From Hohaiivirga sp031547465 (GTDB lineage: Bacteria > Pseudomonadota > Alphaproteobacteria > Rhizobiales > Beijerinckiaceae): a DNA stretch of 21,508 nt. Shown here piece after piece: positions 1-8,565 of this stretch. Position numbers and translations under genes: made by a program. How positions within the stretch are numbered: the stretch's first letter is position 1; each line of letters begins with the position of its first letter. The stretch spans positions 1-21,508 of the forward strand of contig JAVBRX010000048.1 in NCBI GenBank assembly GCA_031547465.1. The letters are read 5' to 3'. The notes under the pieces were generated by a model that did no database searches, was not told the origin of the DNA, and saw nothing but the letters and a program-made list of their open reading frames with translations.

Positions 1-341
1 GTGCCATGAGGGCAGCGCCGATCATAGCCGCCGCGATCATAGCCTTGATCGTATCCGCGATCATAGCCCCGGCGGTCGTAGCGTCTGCCACCATATTCCT
101 GCTCGTAGACAGGTTCCGGTTCCGAGGGGGTGGCTGCGCCGAGAATTGCGCCACCGGTTGCACCGATGGCGGCTCCTGCCAACGTTCCACCACGGCTTCC
201 GCCGGAGACGGCGCTGCCAACCGCTGCCCCGGCCAGGCCACCGAGAGCCGCGCCGCCGAGCGCCCGTTCCTGCGGCGAAGCACAGGCGGCAATCGTGAGA
301 GAAAGGATTCCGGCGAATGCCAGTTTGCTGAACCCGGTCAT
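1..341 (-). CDS. Glycine-zipper lipoprotein, 3' end cut by window edge
   Basis: The reading frame starts at the ATG whose complement lies at 339-341 and stays open to base 1, so only the first 113 residues are visible. A GGAG ribosome binding site lies about 7 nt upstream. The N-terminus is a lipoprotein signal peptide with lipobox I-A-A-C, lipidated Cys20. Residues about 27-70 are a Gly/Ala-rich stretch with G-x-x-x-G spacing, which is the glycine-zipper type that inserts in or packs against membranes. After this comes a Glu/Pro/Tyr linker and a series of Tyr-Asp-Arg/Gly repeats running to the edge. Proteins of this layout are common outer-membrane lipoproteins of unknown exact role in Hyphomicrobiales. 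Function beyond envelope location is not known to me. Confidence 0.85.
   Translation of the reverse strand, partial: MTGFSKLAFAGILSLTIAACASPQERALGGAALGGLAGAAVGSAVSGGSRGGTLAGAAIGATGGAILGAATPSEPEPVYEQEYGGRRYDRRGYDRGYDQGYDRGGYDRRCPHG
20..80 (-). repeat. Short in-frame repeats coding Tyr-Asp-Arg/Gln units
   Basis: The 10-mer gatcatagcc (plus strand) occurs at 20-29, 35-44 and 59-68, with variant copies at 47-56 and about 74-80. Spacing is 12 or 15 bases, always a multiple of three, so the copies encode repeated YDRG or YDQG units on the minus strand. This is a low-complexity tail of the lipoprotein gene and could vary in copy number between strains. Confidence 0.75.
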
Positions 342-682
342 GGAAGCTCCATTGGTGAATGAGGTCGCGCTTTGCGGAAGGATTGCCATTTTGGAATACT
401 CTATCAAGTTGTTTTTCTTATCGTTTCCCATTTTCGCCACTGTGTGTCACCGCCGCCGAGCGTCGGAAATTCATCCTCTAAAAGAGCAACAGACAATCGC
501 CAGAAGACATTTCTTTTATGGTTAATCATTATTTAAGATGTTTGCCTCATTACTGTGGAATGGCGATGTCTTTCTAAGGTTTCTTTTAGCCGACCGAGGC
601 TGAACGGATGCTGAAGGGTTTGCCTTCCGCTTCGTGTTGCGTTGGAGCGGACAGTATTGGTTCAAGTGATGGGAGTTGTATC
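342..682. other. Intergenic region between divergent genes
   Basis: This stretch of about 340 bases separates the minus-strand lipoprotein from the plus-strand exported peptide. It is less GC-rich than its neighbours, especially 390-430 and 500-560, as expected for two promoters facing outwards. I found no convincing paired -35/-10 elements and no RNA gene. A loose inverted pair TAAAAGA (479-485) and TCTTTTA (512-518) is present but has a 26-base loop and no known meaning. Confidence 0.5.
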
Positions 683-814
683 ATGGTCAGTCGTTTCATC
701 CGAACCATGCTCGTCGCCGCCGCTGCCGCGATGGCGTTGATTGCTGCTAATCAAGCCCATGCCGTCCACGCGCGATCCGGTTCAGCTCCGCCCGCCGTCA
801 ATGCCCAGATGTAA
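683..814 (+). CDS. Small exported peptide, 43 aa
   Basis: The ATG at 683 follows a GGGAG ribosome binding site at 671-675. The open frame continues upstream to 608 but the signal peptide begins naturally at this ATG. Residues 1-27 form a classic signal peptide: Arg-rich start, Ala-rich hydrophobic core and an A-H-A cleavage site. This leaves a mature peptide of only about 16 residues. The signal peptide resembles that of the lytic transglycosylase 100 bases downstream (both have R-F-x-R, V-A-A and A-H-A). It may therefore be the stub of a duplicated gene rather than a working peptide. No function can be assigned. Confidence 0.45.
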   Translation: MVSRFIRTMLVAAAAAMALIAANQAHAVHARSGSAPPAVNAQM

Positions 815-918
815 GCTCCGTCGCAGGAACCCATTGGCAGGAATCCATTGAATTGTCGCCAGACCGGGTTACTATTGCTCCGGGGTCGACGGATTCCGCG
901 CGATTGAGGCTGTATTCC

Positions 919-1569
919 ATGCTCAGACGATTTTCCCGGATGGTTTTCGTTGCCGCGACGGTCATGGTCGCCGCTCATCCGGCCCATGCCGAAGGTGACG
1001 AGACCGGTGCGGTCATCCGCGCCCTTGACGCCGGGCAGCTGCAGGAATCTGCGGTGCCGCCCGTCTCCGACGCGGCTCCGGCAGAAAGCGATTCACCTGC
1101 TTCGGGGGTGCTCGGTTACACTGCCCCCGAGGTCATTCCGCCATCCGAGCGGCGTTCGCCGCTGGAGCGGATTATCGGTCATAACCGCGAAGGGGAACGG
1201 GTTCTGCGCCCGCTAATTGCGCGCTATGCCGCCGCTGAAGGCGTGCCGTTCGACATCGCCAATGCCGTGGTGCGGATCGAAAGCCGCTATAACCCGAAAG
1301 CAAAGAACGGTCCCAATCTCGGGCTGATGCAGGTTAGCCTACCGACGGCGCGTTCACTCGGCTATTCCGGCGATGCCGCCGGGCTGATGGATGGCGAGAC
1401 CAATATTCGTTACGGCATGAAATATCTCGGCCAGGCTTACGTGAAAGCAGGCGGCGATCTGTGCGGAACCATTCTGCGCTATCAGGCCGGGCATCGATCC
1501 GTGACAATGACCCCAGCTGCACGCACCTATTGCAACAAGGTCAAAATGCTTTTGGCCGAAACGAAATAA
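919..1569 (+). CDS. Periplasmic lytic transglycosylase (SLT domain), 216 aa
   Basis: This enzyme cleaves the MurNAc-GlcNAc bond of peptidoglycan, leaving 1,6-anhydroMurNAc ends. It should act in the periplasm. The start at 919 is chosen because GAGG lies at 906-909 and because residues 1-24 then form a clean signal peptide ending A-H-A; the frame is open upstream to 853. A variable linker (25-90) precedes the SLT domain (about 95-215). The catalytic glutamate is Glu121 in R-I-E-S-R-Y-N-P. The G-L-M-Q-V motif (135-139), the N-I-R-Y-G-M-K-Y-L helix (162-170) and Y-Q-A-G-H (188-192) are the other family signatures. Cys182 and Cys205 could form a disulfide. The protein is a short single-domain form without LysM or other anchoring domain. 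Confidence 0.9.
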   Translation: MLRRFSRMVFVAATVMVAAHPAHAEGDETGAVIRALDAGQLQESAVPPVSDAAPAESDSPASGVLGYTAPEVIPPSERRSPLERIIGHNREGERVLRPLIARYAAAEGVPFDIANAVVRIESRYNPKAKNGPNLGLMQVSLPTARSLGYSGDAAGLMDGETNIRYGMKYLGQAYVKAGGDLCGTILRYQAGHRSVTMTPAARTYCNKVKMLLAETK

Positions 1570-1601
1570 CGCCGCTTCCTCACGCCCCACCTGATTTCTT
1601 C

Positions 1602-1631
1602 TTGACGCGCCGTTTCCCGTTCGCCACATCT
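1602..1631 (+). promoter_or_regulatory. Probable sigma-70 promoter of rnpB
   Basis: CTTGACG at 1601-1607 matches the alphaproteobacterial -35 element. A weak -10 (CACATC, 1625-1630, or ACATCT one base later) lies 17-18 bases downstream. The predicted start of transcription falls at about 1637, exactly where the first helix of the RNase P RNA begins, which supports the call. Confidence 0.6.
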
Positions 1632-1636
1632 GTTCT

Positions 1637-2029
<393 letters not shown>

Positions 2030-2047
2030 TTTCAAATCAACGGCCCG

Positions 2048-2155
2048 TTAATTCTTGCTGGCCGCATCGGCGATGCCATCGATTGCGACGGTTCGGCCTC
2101 GACAGGCTCGAGCGATGTGATCCTTGATGAGGGCGGCTGAGAAGCGGCGCGCCAT
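2048..2155 (-). CDS. Possible 35-aa ORF, weakly supported
   Basis: A short open frame starts at the ATG complementary to 2153-2155 and ends at TAA (2048-2050). It lies 57 bases beyond the ppc stop codon, on the same strand. The peptide is basic at its N-terminus (M-A-R-R-F) and has no signal peptide. There is no Shine-Dalgarno sequence. It could be the remnant of a longer gene. I recognise no family, so this is listed only so that the gap between rnpB and ppc is described. Confidence 0.2.
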   Translation of the reverse strand: MARRFSAALIKDHIARACRGRTVAIDGIADAASKN

Positions 2156-2212
2156 AGCGTAGCACCGTATCAATTCCTGCATTTTGTAGGTTTCTCCAAA
2201 ATTAGGCGATAA

Positions 2213-5011
2213 TCACCCGCTATTCCGCAACCCCGCCGCCAACCCGTTGATGGTGAGGTGGATTCCTTCGACCAGTGCCGGGCCGGTTTCTCCGGCGCGG
2301 TGGCGGCGCAGGAGGTCGATCTGGATGTGGTTCAGCGGATCGAGATAGGGGAAGCGGTTGCGGATCGAGCGGGCGAGGAGCGGGTTGCGCTCCAGAAGTT
2401 CCGTCTGCTCCATCACTATCAGCACGGCCTCCACCGTATCGCTCCACTCGTTGCGGATGCGCTGGAAGATGGTGTCGCCCAGCGCCCTGTCGCTCACCAG
2501 TTCGGCATAGCGTGAGGCGATGGCAATGTCGCTTTTTGCCAGCACCATATCCATGTTGGATAACAGCATCTGGAAGAACGGCCATTCCCTGGCCATGGCG
2601 CGTAACATGGCGAGGCCGGCATCCGGGCGGGCTGCTATCCAGGCTTTCACCGCCGAACCGAAGCCGAACCAGCCGGGCAGCATCAGACGGCATTGTGCCC
2701 AGCCGAACACCCATGGGATTGCCCGCAAATCCTCGATGCGGCGGGAATTGGTGCGCGAGGCCGGACGGCTGCCGATATTGAGGCTGGCGATTTCGCCGAT
2801 CACCGTCGATTGCCAGAAGAACGTCTCGAAGCCTTCCGTTTCGTAGACCAAGGCGCGATACGCCTTGAAGGCGGTCGCCGACAGCTCTTCCATCGCAATG
2901 AGAAAATCGCTGTGTGGCGCGGCGTGTTGCGGTTGCAGCAGCATTGCCTCCAGGCTGGCGGCGGTCATGATTTCGAGGTTGCGCCGCCCGACTTCCGGAT
3001 TGGAGTATTTGGCGGCGATCACCTCGCCCTGTTCGGTGATGCGGATGCCCGCCTGCACCGCGCCGCCGGGCTGGGCAAGGATCGCCTGATAGGCCGGGCC
3101 GCCGCCGCGCCCCACCGAGCCGCCACGCCCGTGGAACAGGCGCAGCCGCACGCCATGCTTGCGGAACACATCGATCAAGCGAATTTCTGCCTTGTAAAGC
3201 TCCCAGCCGGAGGTGAGAAAGCCGCCATCCTTGTTGGAATCGGAATAGCCGAGCATCACCTCCTGCACGCTGCCACGACTGTCGATCAGCCGCCTGTAGG
3301 CCGGAAGGCCGAGCAGTTCGTCCATGATCGTGCTGGCACGGCGCAGATCATCGATGGTCTCGAACAGCGGCACGATGTTGAGCGCCAGCTGTCCTTCCTT
3401 CGGGTCGAGCAGCCCGGCCTCCTTCAGCAGCATGGCCGGTTCCAGAATGTCGGAAACACCGCCTGTCTTAGAGATTACATAATTCGGCACGGCGGCTTCG
3501 CCGTACAGCGTCCTCGCCCTGGCCGCCTCGTGCATGATCGCCAGTTCGGAAGCGGTTTCCGTTGTGTAAGTGGCAAAGGGGGAGGCGAGTGGGCGCAGGG
3601 TCGTGAGTTCCCGGCACAACAGAGCGATGCGTGCCGCCTCGTTGAGGGATGTATAGCCTGTACCGGGTTGGGCGGTTTCGAATAGGTCCGCCATAACCCG
3701 TTCATGCACGTCAGAATTCTGACGCAAATCCAGTCCGGCGAGGTGAAAGCCGAACACGTCCACAGCCCGGCGCAACGCTTGCAGCCGCCCGCGCGCCAGA
3801 AGCCGTGCCTTGTTGGCGACGAGCGAACGATGGACGGCATCGAGATCGGCCTTGAACTCGCCCGGCTTTTCGTAAGCGACGGACGGCGCATCGTCCTGTG
3901 CTGCCTCCGGCTTGTCCGACCCCAACCTGAGATGCCGCGCCGTCGCCTTAAGCCGCTGAACAATGCCATAGATGACGCGGCGATAGGGCTCGCGGGTATG
4001 TTCCGGCGCGGGGTCGGGCGAGCGGTCTGACAACTCCCTGATCTCCCCGGAAATGCCGACCAGGGTCGAATCAAGCGACAACTCGTTGCTTAAAAAAGCC
4101 AGTTCCCTGAAATAGTGCGCGAAGACGCACTCACTCTGCATCTGCATGGCGCGGGCGAGCATATCAGCGGTGACGAACGGATTGCCATCACGGTCACCGC
4201 CTATCCAACTGCCCATGCGCAGGAACGAGGGAAGTTCGCTCTCTTCACCTACCTGAGGTTGTCCAGCGGCGAGGGCGTCCTCGATCATCGCGTAAACCTG
4301 CGGCAATTCCCGCAGAAACGTGTAATCGTAGAACGACAGGCCATTGGCGATCTCATTTGCCACCCGCAATTTCGATAAACGCAGAATACTGGTCTGCCAC
4401 AGGATATGCGCGGCGCGGCGTAATTCGTCCTCGTTGGCGGCGAGTTCTCCCGGCGTCAGGCGGGTACGGTCACGGCGGGCGAGGAGCCGGGCGATATCCA
4501 TCTCCCGGTCGAGGGTACTCTTGCGGCGCACTTCTGTCGGATGGGCAGTCAGCACCGGGCTGACGCGGACATGTCCTAGCAGTTCCATAACCGCGGCCGG
4601 AGACATGCCGGAGGCGAAGATGCGCTCCATGGTGCGCTTGATACTGCCTTCGCGCGGCGCGGCGCCGGCGGCGCGATGGGCACGGGTGCGGCGGATATGA
4701 TGCTGATCTTCGGCGATATTGGCGAGATGCGAGAAATAGCCAAATGCCCGGACGATGCTGGCCGTGACCGCGTGCGGCAGACCGGTGAGCAGAACGGAGA
4801 GTTCACGACGCGCCACTTCGTCGGCATCCCGGCGAAATCGCACCGAGGTCTTCCGCACCTGTTCGACCACGTCGAACACCCCCTCGCCTTCCTGCTCGCG
4901 CACCGTATCGCCGAGAATCTCGCCGAGAAAACGGATATCGGCACGTAATGGCAGATCCTTTTCCGGCGTGCTCGAATCAACAGCTGGTCTGCGTCCTGAT
5001 TTTTGCGGCAT
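2213..5011 (-). CDS. ppc: Phosphoenolpyruvate carboxylase, about 932 aa
   Basis: Ppc adds bicarbonate to phosphoenolpyruvate to make oxaloacetate and phosphate, refilling the TCA cycle in the cytoplasm. The first active-site block V-L-T-A-H-P-T-E carries the catalytic histidine (about residue 157 from this start). The second block G-Y-S-D-S-N-K-D-G-G is near residue 590. The glycine-rich loop F-H-G-R-G-G-S-V-G-R-G-G-G is near 625. The C-terminus ends N-S-G, close to the usual N-T-G that reaches the active site. The frame is open to 5116, giving three candidate starts: 5116, 5056 (AAGGG upstream) and 5011 (AAGGA upstream). I chose 5011 because the protein then has the normal family length. No frameshift is visible, so the gene appears intact. 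It is divergent from chvI. Confidence 0.95.
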   Translation of the reverse strand: MPQKSGRRPAVDSSTPEKDLPLRADIRFLGEILGDTVREQEGEGVFDVVEQVRKTSVRFRRDADEVARRELSVLLTGLPHAVTASIVRAFGYFSHLANIAEDQHHIRRTRAHRAAGAAPREGSIKRTMERIFASGMSPAAVMELLGHVRVSPVLTAHPTEVRRKSTLDREMDIARLLARRDRTRLTPGELAANEDELRRAAHILWQTSILRLSKLRVANEIANGLSFYDYTFLRELPQVYAMIEDALAAGQPQVGEESELPSFLRMGSWIGGDRDGNPFVTADMLARAMQMQSECVFAHYFRELAFLSNELSLDSTLVGISGEIRELSDRSPDPAPEHTREPYRRVIYGIVQRLKATARHLRLGSDKPEAAQDDAPSVAYEKPGEFKADLDAVHRSLVANKARLLARGRLQALRRAVDVFGFHLAGLDLRQNSDVHERVMADLFETAQPGTGYTSLNEAARIALLCRELTTLRPLASPFATYTTETASELAIMHEAARARTLYGEAAVPNYVISKTGGVSDILEPAMLLKEAGLLDPKEGQLALNIVPLFETIDDLRRASTIMDELLGLPAYRRLIDSRGSVQEVMLGYSDSNKDGGFLTSGWELYKAEIRLIDVFRKHGVRLRLFHGRGGSVGRGGGPAYQAILAQPGGAVQAGIRITEQGEVIAAKYSNPEVGRRNLEIMTAASLEAMLLQPQHAAPHSDFLIAMEELSATAFKAYRALVYETEGFETFFWQSTVIGEIASLNIGSRPASRTNSRRIEDLRAIPWVFGWAQCRLMLPGWFGFGSAVKAWIAARPDAGLAMLRAMAREWPFFQMLLSNMDMVLAKSDIAIASRYAELVSDRALGDTIFQRIRNEWSDTVEAVLIVMEQTELLERNPLLARSIRNRFPYLDPLNHIQIDLLRRHRAGETGPALVEGIHLTINGLAAGLRNSG

Positions 5012-5363
5012 TTCAACTATTCCTTGCAGAATACAACCAGCAGCTTTGTCGTTCATGCGTCTACCCTTGGAGTTTAGGGCATCCATGCGCTGCTGTCCGG
5101 CTGTTTTATTCAGCATGGCGTGAAAATCTCACAAACTTCATGCAAGCCAAGAACTTTTGCAGGCGAAGCGATCATTCGGGATTGCGCCTCCCGAAAAAAC
5201 CATTACCTGAAATGGGGCCTTACTTTCGTCACAGAGGCAACGCCTTTCTGGCAGCGAAACAATTCGAGACAACGGTCCGGCTGGCGCAACGGCAGGGCCA
5301 CGCAAGCGAACCAGCCCTATCCCCGGATATGGCAAAGGGTCACCGATCAAGAGGATCAAGATC
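5012..5363. other. Divergent ppc / chvI control region
   Basis: About 250-350 bases (depending on the ppc start) lie between the divergent ppc and chvI genes and must hold both promoters. I found no convincing sigma-70 hexamers. Small dyads are present: GTGA/TCAC at 5120-5123 and 5129-5132, and CCATT/AATGG at 5200-5204 and 5211-5215. Neither is strong enough to call an operator. Open frames crossing the region are shadows of the flanking genes. Confidence 0.4.
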
Positions 5364-6062
5364 ATGCCGACCATCGCCCTTGTCGACGACGACCGCAATA
5401 TTCTCACTTCCGTCGCCATTGCCCTGGAAGCCGAGGGCTATCGCATCCAGACCTACACCGACGGCGTTTCCGCCCTCGATGGCCTGAAGCATTCCCCGCC
5501 GGATCTGGCGATCTTCGACATCAAGATGCCGCGCATGGACGGCATGGAGTTGCTGCGCCGCCTGCGGCAGAAATCGGATCTTCCGGTCATCTTCCTCACC
5601 TCGAAGGACGAGGAGATCGACGAACTGTTCGGGCTGAAGATGGGCGCGGACGATTTCATCCGCAAACCATTCTCGCAGCGCCTGCTGGTAGAGCGCGTCA
5701 AGGCGGTATTGCGCCGCTTCGCCCCGCGCGATCAATCGGCTCCGCGCGAGCCGGACGCCAAAGCGCTGGAGCGGGGGATGCTCGTCATGGACCCGGAACG
5801 GCATACCTGCACCTGGAAGGGCGAGCCGGTAACGCTAACGGTCACCGAGTTCCTGATCCTCCAGGCGCTGGCGCAGCGACCGGGCGTCGTGAAAAGCCGC
5901 AATGCCCTGATGGATGCCGCCTATGATGACCAAGTTTACGTCGACGACCGCACCATCGACAGCCACATCAAGCGCCTGCGCAAGAAGTTCAAGGCGACCG
6001 ACGACGATTTTGACATGATCGAAACCCTGTACGGCGTCGGCTACCGCTTCAAGGAAAGCTGA
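5364..6062 (+). CDS. chvI: Response regulator ChvI (BvrR family), 232 aa
   Basis: ChvI is an OmpR-type DNA-binding response regulator phosphorylated by ChvG. In rhizobia, Agrobacterium and Brucella this pair controls envelope, exopolysaccharide, acid-stress and host-interaction genes. The receiver domain (1-120) has the acidic pocket V-D-D-D (7-10), the phospho-acceptor Asp52 in F-D-I-K-M-P, Thr79/Ser80 and Lys101 in K-P-F. The winged-helix DNA-binding domain covers about 135-230 and ends with the typical G-V-G-Y-R-F. GAGG at 5351-5354 is 9 bases before the ATG. Expected to be essential or nearly so in this order. The chvG gene follows 112 bases later on the same strand. Confidence 0.95.
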   Translation: MPTIALVDDDRNILTSVAIALEAEGYRIQTYTDGVSALDGLKHSPPDLAIFDIKMPRMDGMELLRRLRQKSDLPVIFLTSKDEEIDELFGLKMGADDFIRKPFSQRLLVERVKAVLRRFAPRDQSAPREPDAKALERGMLVMDPERHTCTWKGEPVTLTVTEFLILQALAQRPGVVKSRNALMDAAYDDQVYVDDRTIDSHIKRLRKKFKATDDDFDMIETLYGVGYRFKES

Positions 6063-6174
6063 GGCTACTCTTTGCAGACGATTTGAAGATGCGTGGAAAG
6101 GCAACGCGGGATAGAATAAAGAACGGCAGGCGCGGCAGAGTTTCCGCGCCGTCCCCGCGATCGAGGGGCTGAGA

Positions 6175-7941
6175 TTGACCGAACGACCCAAACCGCTCGA
6201 ACAGACCGATGGCGGCGCATCGCCATTCCGGCGGGCCGTGCGGCTACGGCGTCTCGGTCGTTCCTTACGCTGGATGTCTTCGACTCTGACGCGGCGGATC
6301 ATCGTTCTCAATCTTGCCGGTCTCGTGGCGCTGATGCTGGGCTTCCTTTTCCTGAGTCAGTTCCGTGCCGGGCTGATCGACGCGCGGATGCAGAGCCTGC
6401 TGATCCAGGGAGAAATCATTGCCGGAGCTATCGCCAATTCCGCCACCTACGACACCGATACGATCTTCATCGACCCGAACCACCTTCTCCAGCTCGAACT
6501 CGGCGAAACCGGCGGGCTAGGCGACGACCTCGCTTCGCCGCTGGAATTCTCCATCAACCCGGAACGGGTGGCGCCGGTGTTGCGGCGGCTGGTCTCCCCC
6601 ACCCGTACCCGCGCCCGCGTCTATGACCTAGACGGAATGCTCCTGCTCGATTCCAGTGCGCTTTATTCACGCGGCGACATCCTGCGTCAGGATCTGCCGC
6701 CGGTGCCTGGGAACAAAAAAGGCTGGCTGGAGCGAAGCTGGGGTTGGCTGCGCGGACATTTCCAGTCCGACGCGCCGCCGGTTTCTGAAATCGGCCCGGC
6801 AGTCGCCAAGACTATGCCTGAAGTGCAGCAGGCATTGCGCGGCAACCGCGCCGACGTGGTGCGGGTGAACGCACGCGGAGAAACTATCGTTTCCGTCGCC
6901 GTGCCGATTCAGCGTTCGCGCACGGTGCGCGGCGTGCTGTTATTGTCGACGGAAGGCGGCGATATCGACGGGGTCATCTTTGCCGAACGCATGGCGCTCC
7001 TGCGGGTGTTTCTGGTTGCCGCCCTGGTGATGATCGTGCTGTCGTCGTTTCTTGCCGGCTCCATCGTCGTACCGGTTCGCCGCCTCGCTGAAGCGGCGGA
7101 GCGGGTGCGGCGCGGCACCAAGGCGCGGCAGGAAATCCCGGATTTCACTGATCGCTCCGACGAGATTGGCCACCTTTCCGGTGCCTTGCGCGATATGACA
7201 CAGGCACTCTATAATCGTATCGAGGCAATTGAGAGCTTCGCTGCCGACGTGGCACACGAGTTGAAGAACCCGCTTACTTCCGTGCGCAGCGCCGTGGAGA
7301 CCTTGCCGCTCGCCAAATCGGACGACTCGAAAAAGCGCCTGCTGTCGATCATCCAACATGACGTCAAACGTCTCGACCGCCTGATCACCGACATCTCCGA
7401 CGCCTCACGACTCGATGCAGAACTCGCCCGCGACGATGCACAAAGCCTGAACCTCTCCAGACTGCTCGAAGCGGTTGCCGCAGTTTTCAACGAGAGGCGA
7501 CGCGATGGCGATCCACTTACCGTGCTTTCGGTCGAAGGGGCGACTTCTGGTAAGGAATTCGTCATCTCCGGGCATGACAGCCGCCTCGGTCAGGTATTCA
7601 ACAACCTCATCGACAACGCCCGCTCGTTCTCGCCGCCAGGCGGCACGGTGCGGGTATCGGTGCGGCGGAACGGTTCGCAGATCGAGACCACCGTCGAGGA
7701 CGATGGCCCCGGAATCCCGGCACATGCCATCGATCGGGTGTTCGAGCGTTTCTATACCGACAGGCCTGAGCAGGGCTTCGGGCAGAATTCCGGCCTCGGC
7801 CTGTCGATTTCGCGTCAGATCGTCGAAGCGCATGGCGGGACAATCCATGCCGAAAACCGTTACGCTCCGGGACCGCAAACCGAAGACGAAAAACCGCTGG
7901 GCGCCCGGTTCATCGTCCGTCTGCCCGCGAGCACGCCATGA
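6175..7941 (+). CDS. chvG: Sensor histidine kinase ChvG (BvrS/ExoS family), 588 aa
   Basis: ChvG is the inner-membrane kinase that senses envelope or acid signals and phosphorylates ChvI. The start is a TTG at 6175 with a strong GAGGGG at 6163-6168; the first ATG in frame is at residue 34 and has no such site. Order of domains: cytoplasmic Arg-rich N-terminus (1-40), membrane segment 1 (about 42-62), periplasmic sensor (63-270), membrane segment 2 (about 274-299), HAMP (300-350), HisKA with phospho-acceptor His361 in V-A-H-E-L-K-N-P, and HATPase with N-box near 476-481, G1 box D-D-G-P-G-I-P (509-515) and G2 box G-L-G-L near 540. Its stop codon overlaps the start of hprK by 4 bases (ATGA). Confidence 0.94.
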   Translation: MTERPKPLEQTDGGASPFRRAVRLRRLGRSLRWMSSTLTRRIIVLNLAGLVALMLGFLFLSQFRAGLIDARMQSLLIQGEIIAGAIANSATYDTDTIFIDPNHLLQLELGETGGLGDDLASPLEFSINPERVAPVLRRLVSPTRTRARVYDLDGMLLLDSSALYSRGDILRQDLPPVPGNKKGWLERSWGWLRGHFQSDAPPVSEIGPAVAKTMPEVQQALRGNRADVVRVNARGETIVSVAVPIQRSRTVRGVLLLSTEGGDIDGVIFAERMALLRVFLVAALVMIVLSSFLAGSIVVPVRRLAEAAERVRRGTKARQEIPDFTDRSDEIGHLSGALRDMTQALYNRIEAIESFAADVAHELKNPLTSVRSAVETLPLAKSDDSKKRLLSIIQHDVKRLDRLITDISDASRLDAELARDDAQSLNLSRLLEAVAAVFNERRRDGDPLTVLSVEGATSGKEFVISGHDSRLGQVFNNLIDNARSFSPPGGTVRVSVRRNGSQIETTVEDDGPGIPAHAIDRVFERFYTDRPEQGFGQNSGLGLSISRQIVEAHGGTIHAENRYAPGPQTEDEKPLGARFIVRLPASTP

Positions 7942-8426
7942 CCGACAACCGGGCAGGCAAGCCAGAAAACGGTACGGAGCGAACAATCCACGCCGGTTGT
8001 ATTCTCATCGGCGAAACCGGGATTTTGATACGTGGCGCGACAGGAGCCGGAAAATCGACCCTTGCCCGCGATCTCCTGACGAAAGCTCAAATGCGCGGCC
8101 TGTTTGCCCGCCTCGTCAGCGATGATCGGACGCAATTGCAGGCCACGCATGGCCGATTGATTGCCTGCCCCGTGGCCAGCATCGCCGGATTTATCGAAAT
8201 TCGCGGTATCGGCATCATGCCAATGCCGCACGAACCGGCAACCATCGTCAGGCTCATCGTCGATCTGGCAGCTGCGGATGCTGTTCCCCGGATGCCGGAG
8301 GCTGATGACACGAGGGTCAGATTGTGCGGCGTGGTCATTCCCCGGCTCATTGTTCCCGAGCGCGGCAATGGCGCGGAGATCGTATTGGAGCGTATCGTCC
8401 GACCGGAGGCTTTCCCATTCGAATAA
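7938..8426 (+). CDS. hprK: HPr kinase/phosphorylase, short alphaproteobacterial form, 162 aa
   Basis: HprK phosphorylates HPr (or NPr) of the phosphotransferase system on a serine. The protein contains only the C-terminal catalytic domain, as usual in Alphaproteobacteria; the N-terminal domain of Firmicutes HprK is absent. Visible motifs are His18, Walker A G-A-T-G-A-G-K-S (33-40), the S-D-D pair (61-63) and the HprK signature G-F-I-E-I-R-G-I-G-I (84-93). The residue after the P-loop Ser is Thr, where many HprKs have Asp, Glu or Ala. The ATG overlaps the chvG stop, so translation should be coupled. In related genomes manX and ptsH normally follow; here they do not. Confidence 0.9.
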   Translation: MTDNRAGKPENGTERTIHAGCILIGETGILIRGATGAGKSTLARDLLTKAQMRGLFARLVSDDRTQLQATHGRLIACPVASIAGFIEIRGIGIMPMPHEPATIVRLIVDLAAADAVPRMPEADDTRVRLCGVVIPRLIVPERGNGAEIVLERIVRPEAFPFE

Positions 8427-8481
8427 TTTCTGACGGCGCACGGGTTTCCCCAGAAACTCGCCTGGCCGGTTTTGCTTCCGC

Positions 8482-8512
8482 TTGACAAGCGACAGCCGCA
8501 TTGCAGATGCAG
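8482..8512 (+). promoter_or_regulatory. Candidate promoter before the phosphoesterase gene
   Basis: CTTGACA at 8481-8487 is a perfect alphaproteobacterial -35 element and sits in a small palindrome, CGCTTGACAAGCG (8479-8491 approximately). The -10 about 17 bases on is poor (AGATGC or close). It lies in the 139-base gap after hprK, so it would give the yhaO/yhaN pair its own transcription start. Confidence 0.35.
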
Positions 8513-8565
8513 GGAAGGCTGAAATCGCTCCATAGAAAGGCGATGGCGCATCGAAAGGGCGGGTC

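Noticed and set aside
2693..3685. Long plus-strand ORF of 330 codons inside ppc
   Set aside because: It is antisense to ppc, an intact and conserved gene. The His/Gln/Gly-rich translation is the usual shadow of GC-rich coding DNA.
5120..5926. 268-codon plus-strand ORF overlapping chvI
   Set aside because: It runs out of frame through the receiver domain of chvI and has His/Arg/Gly-rich composition with no domain.
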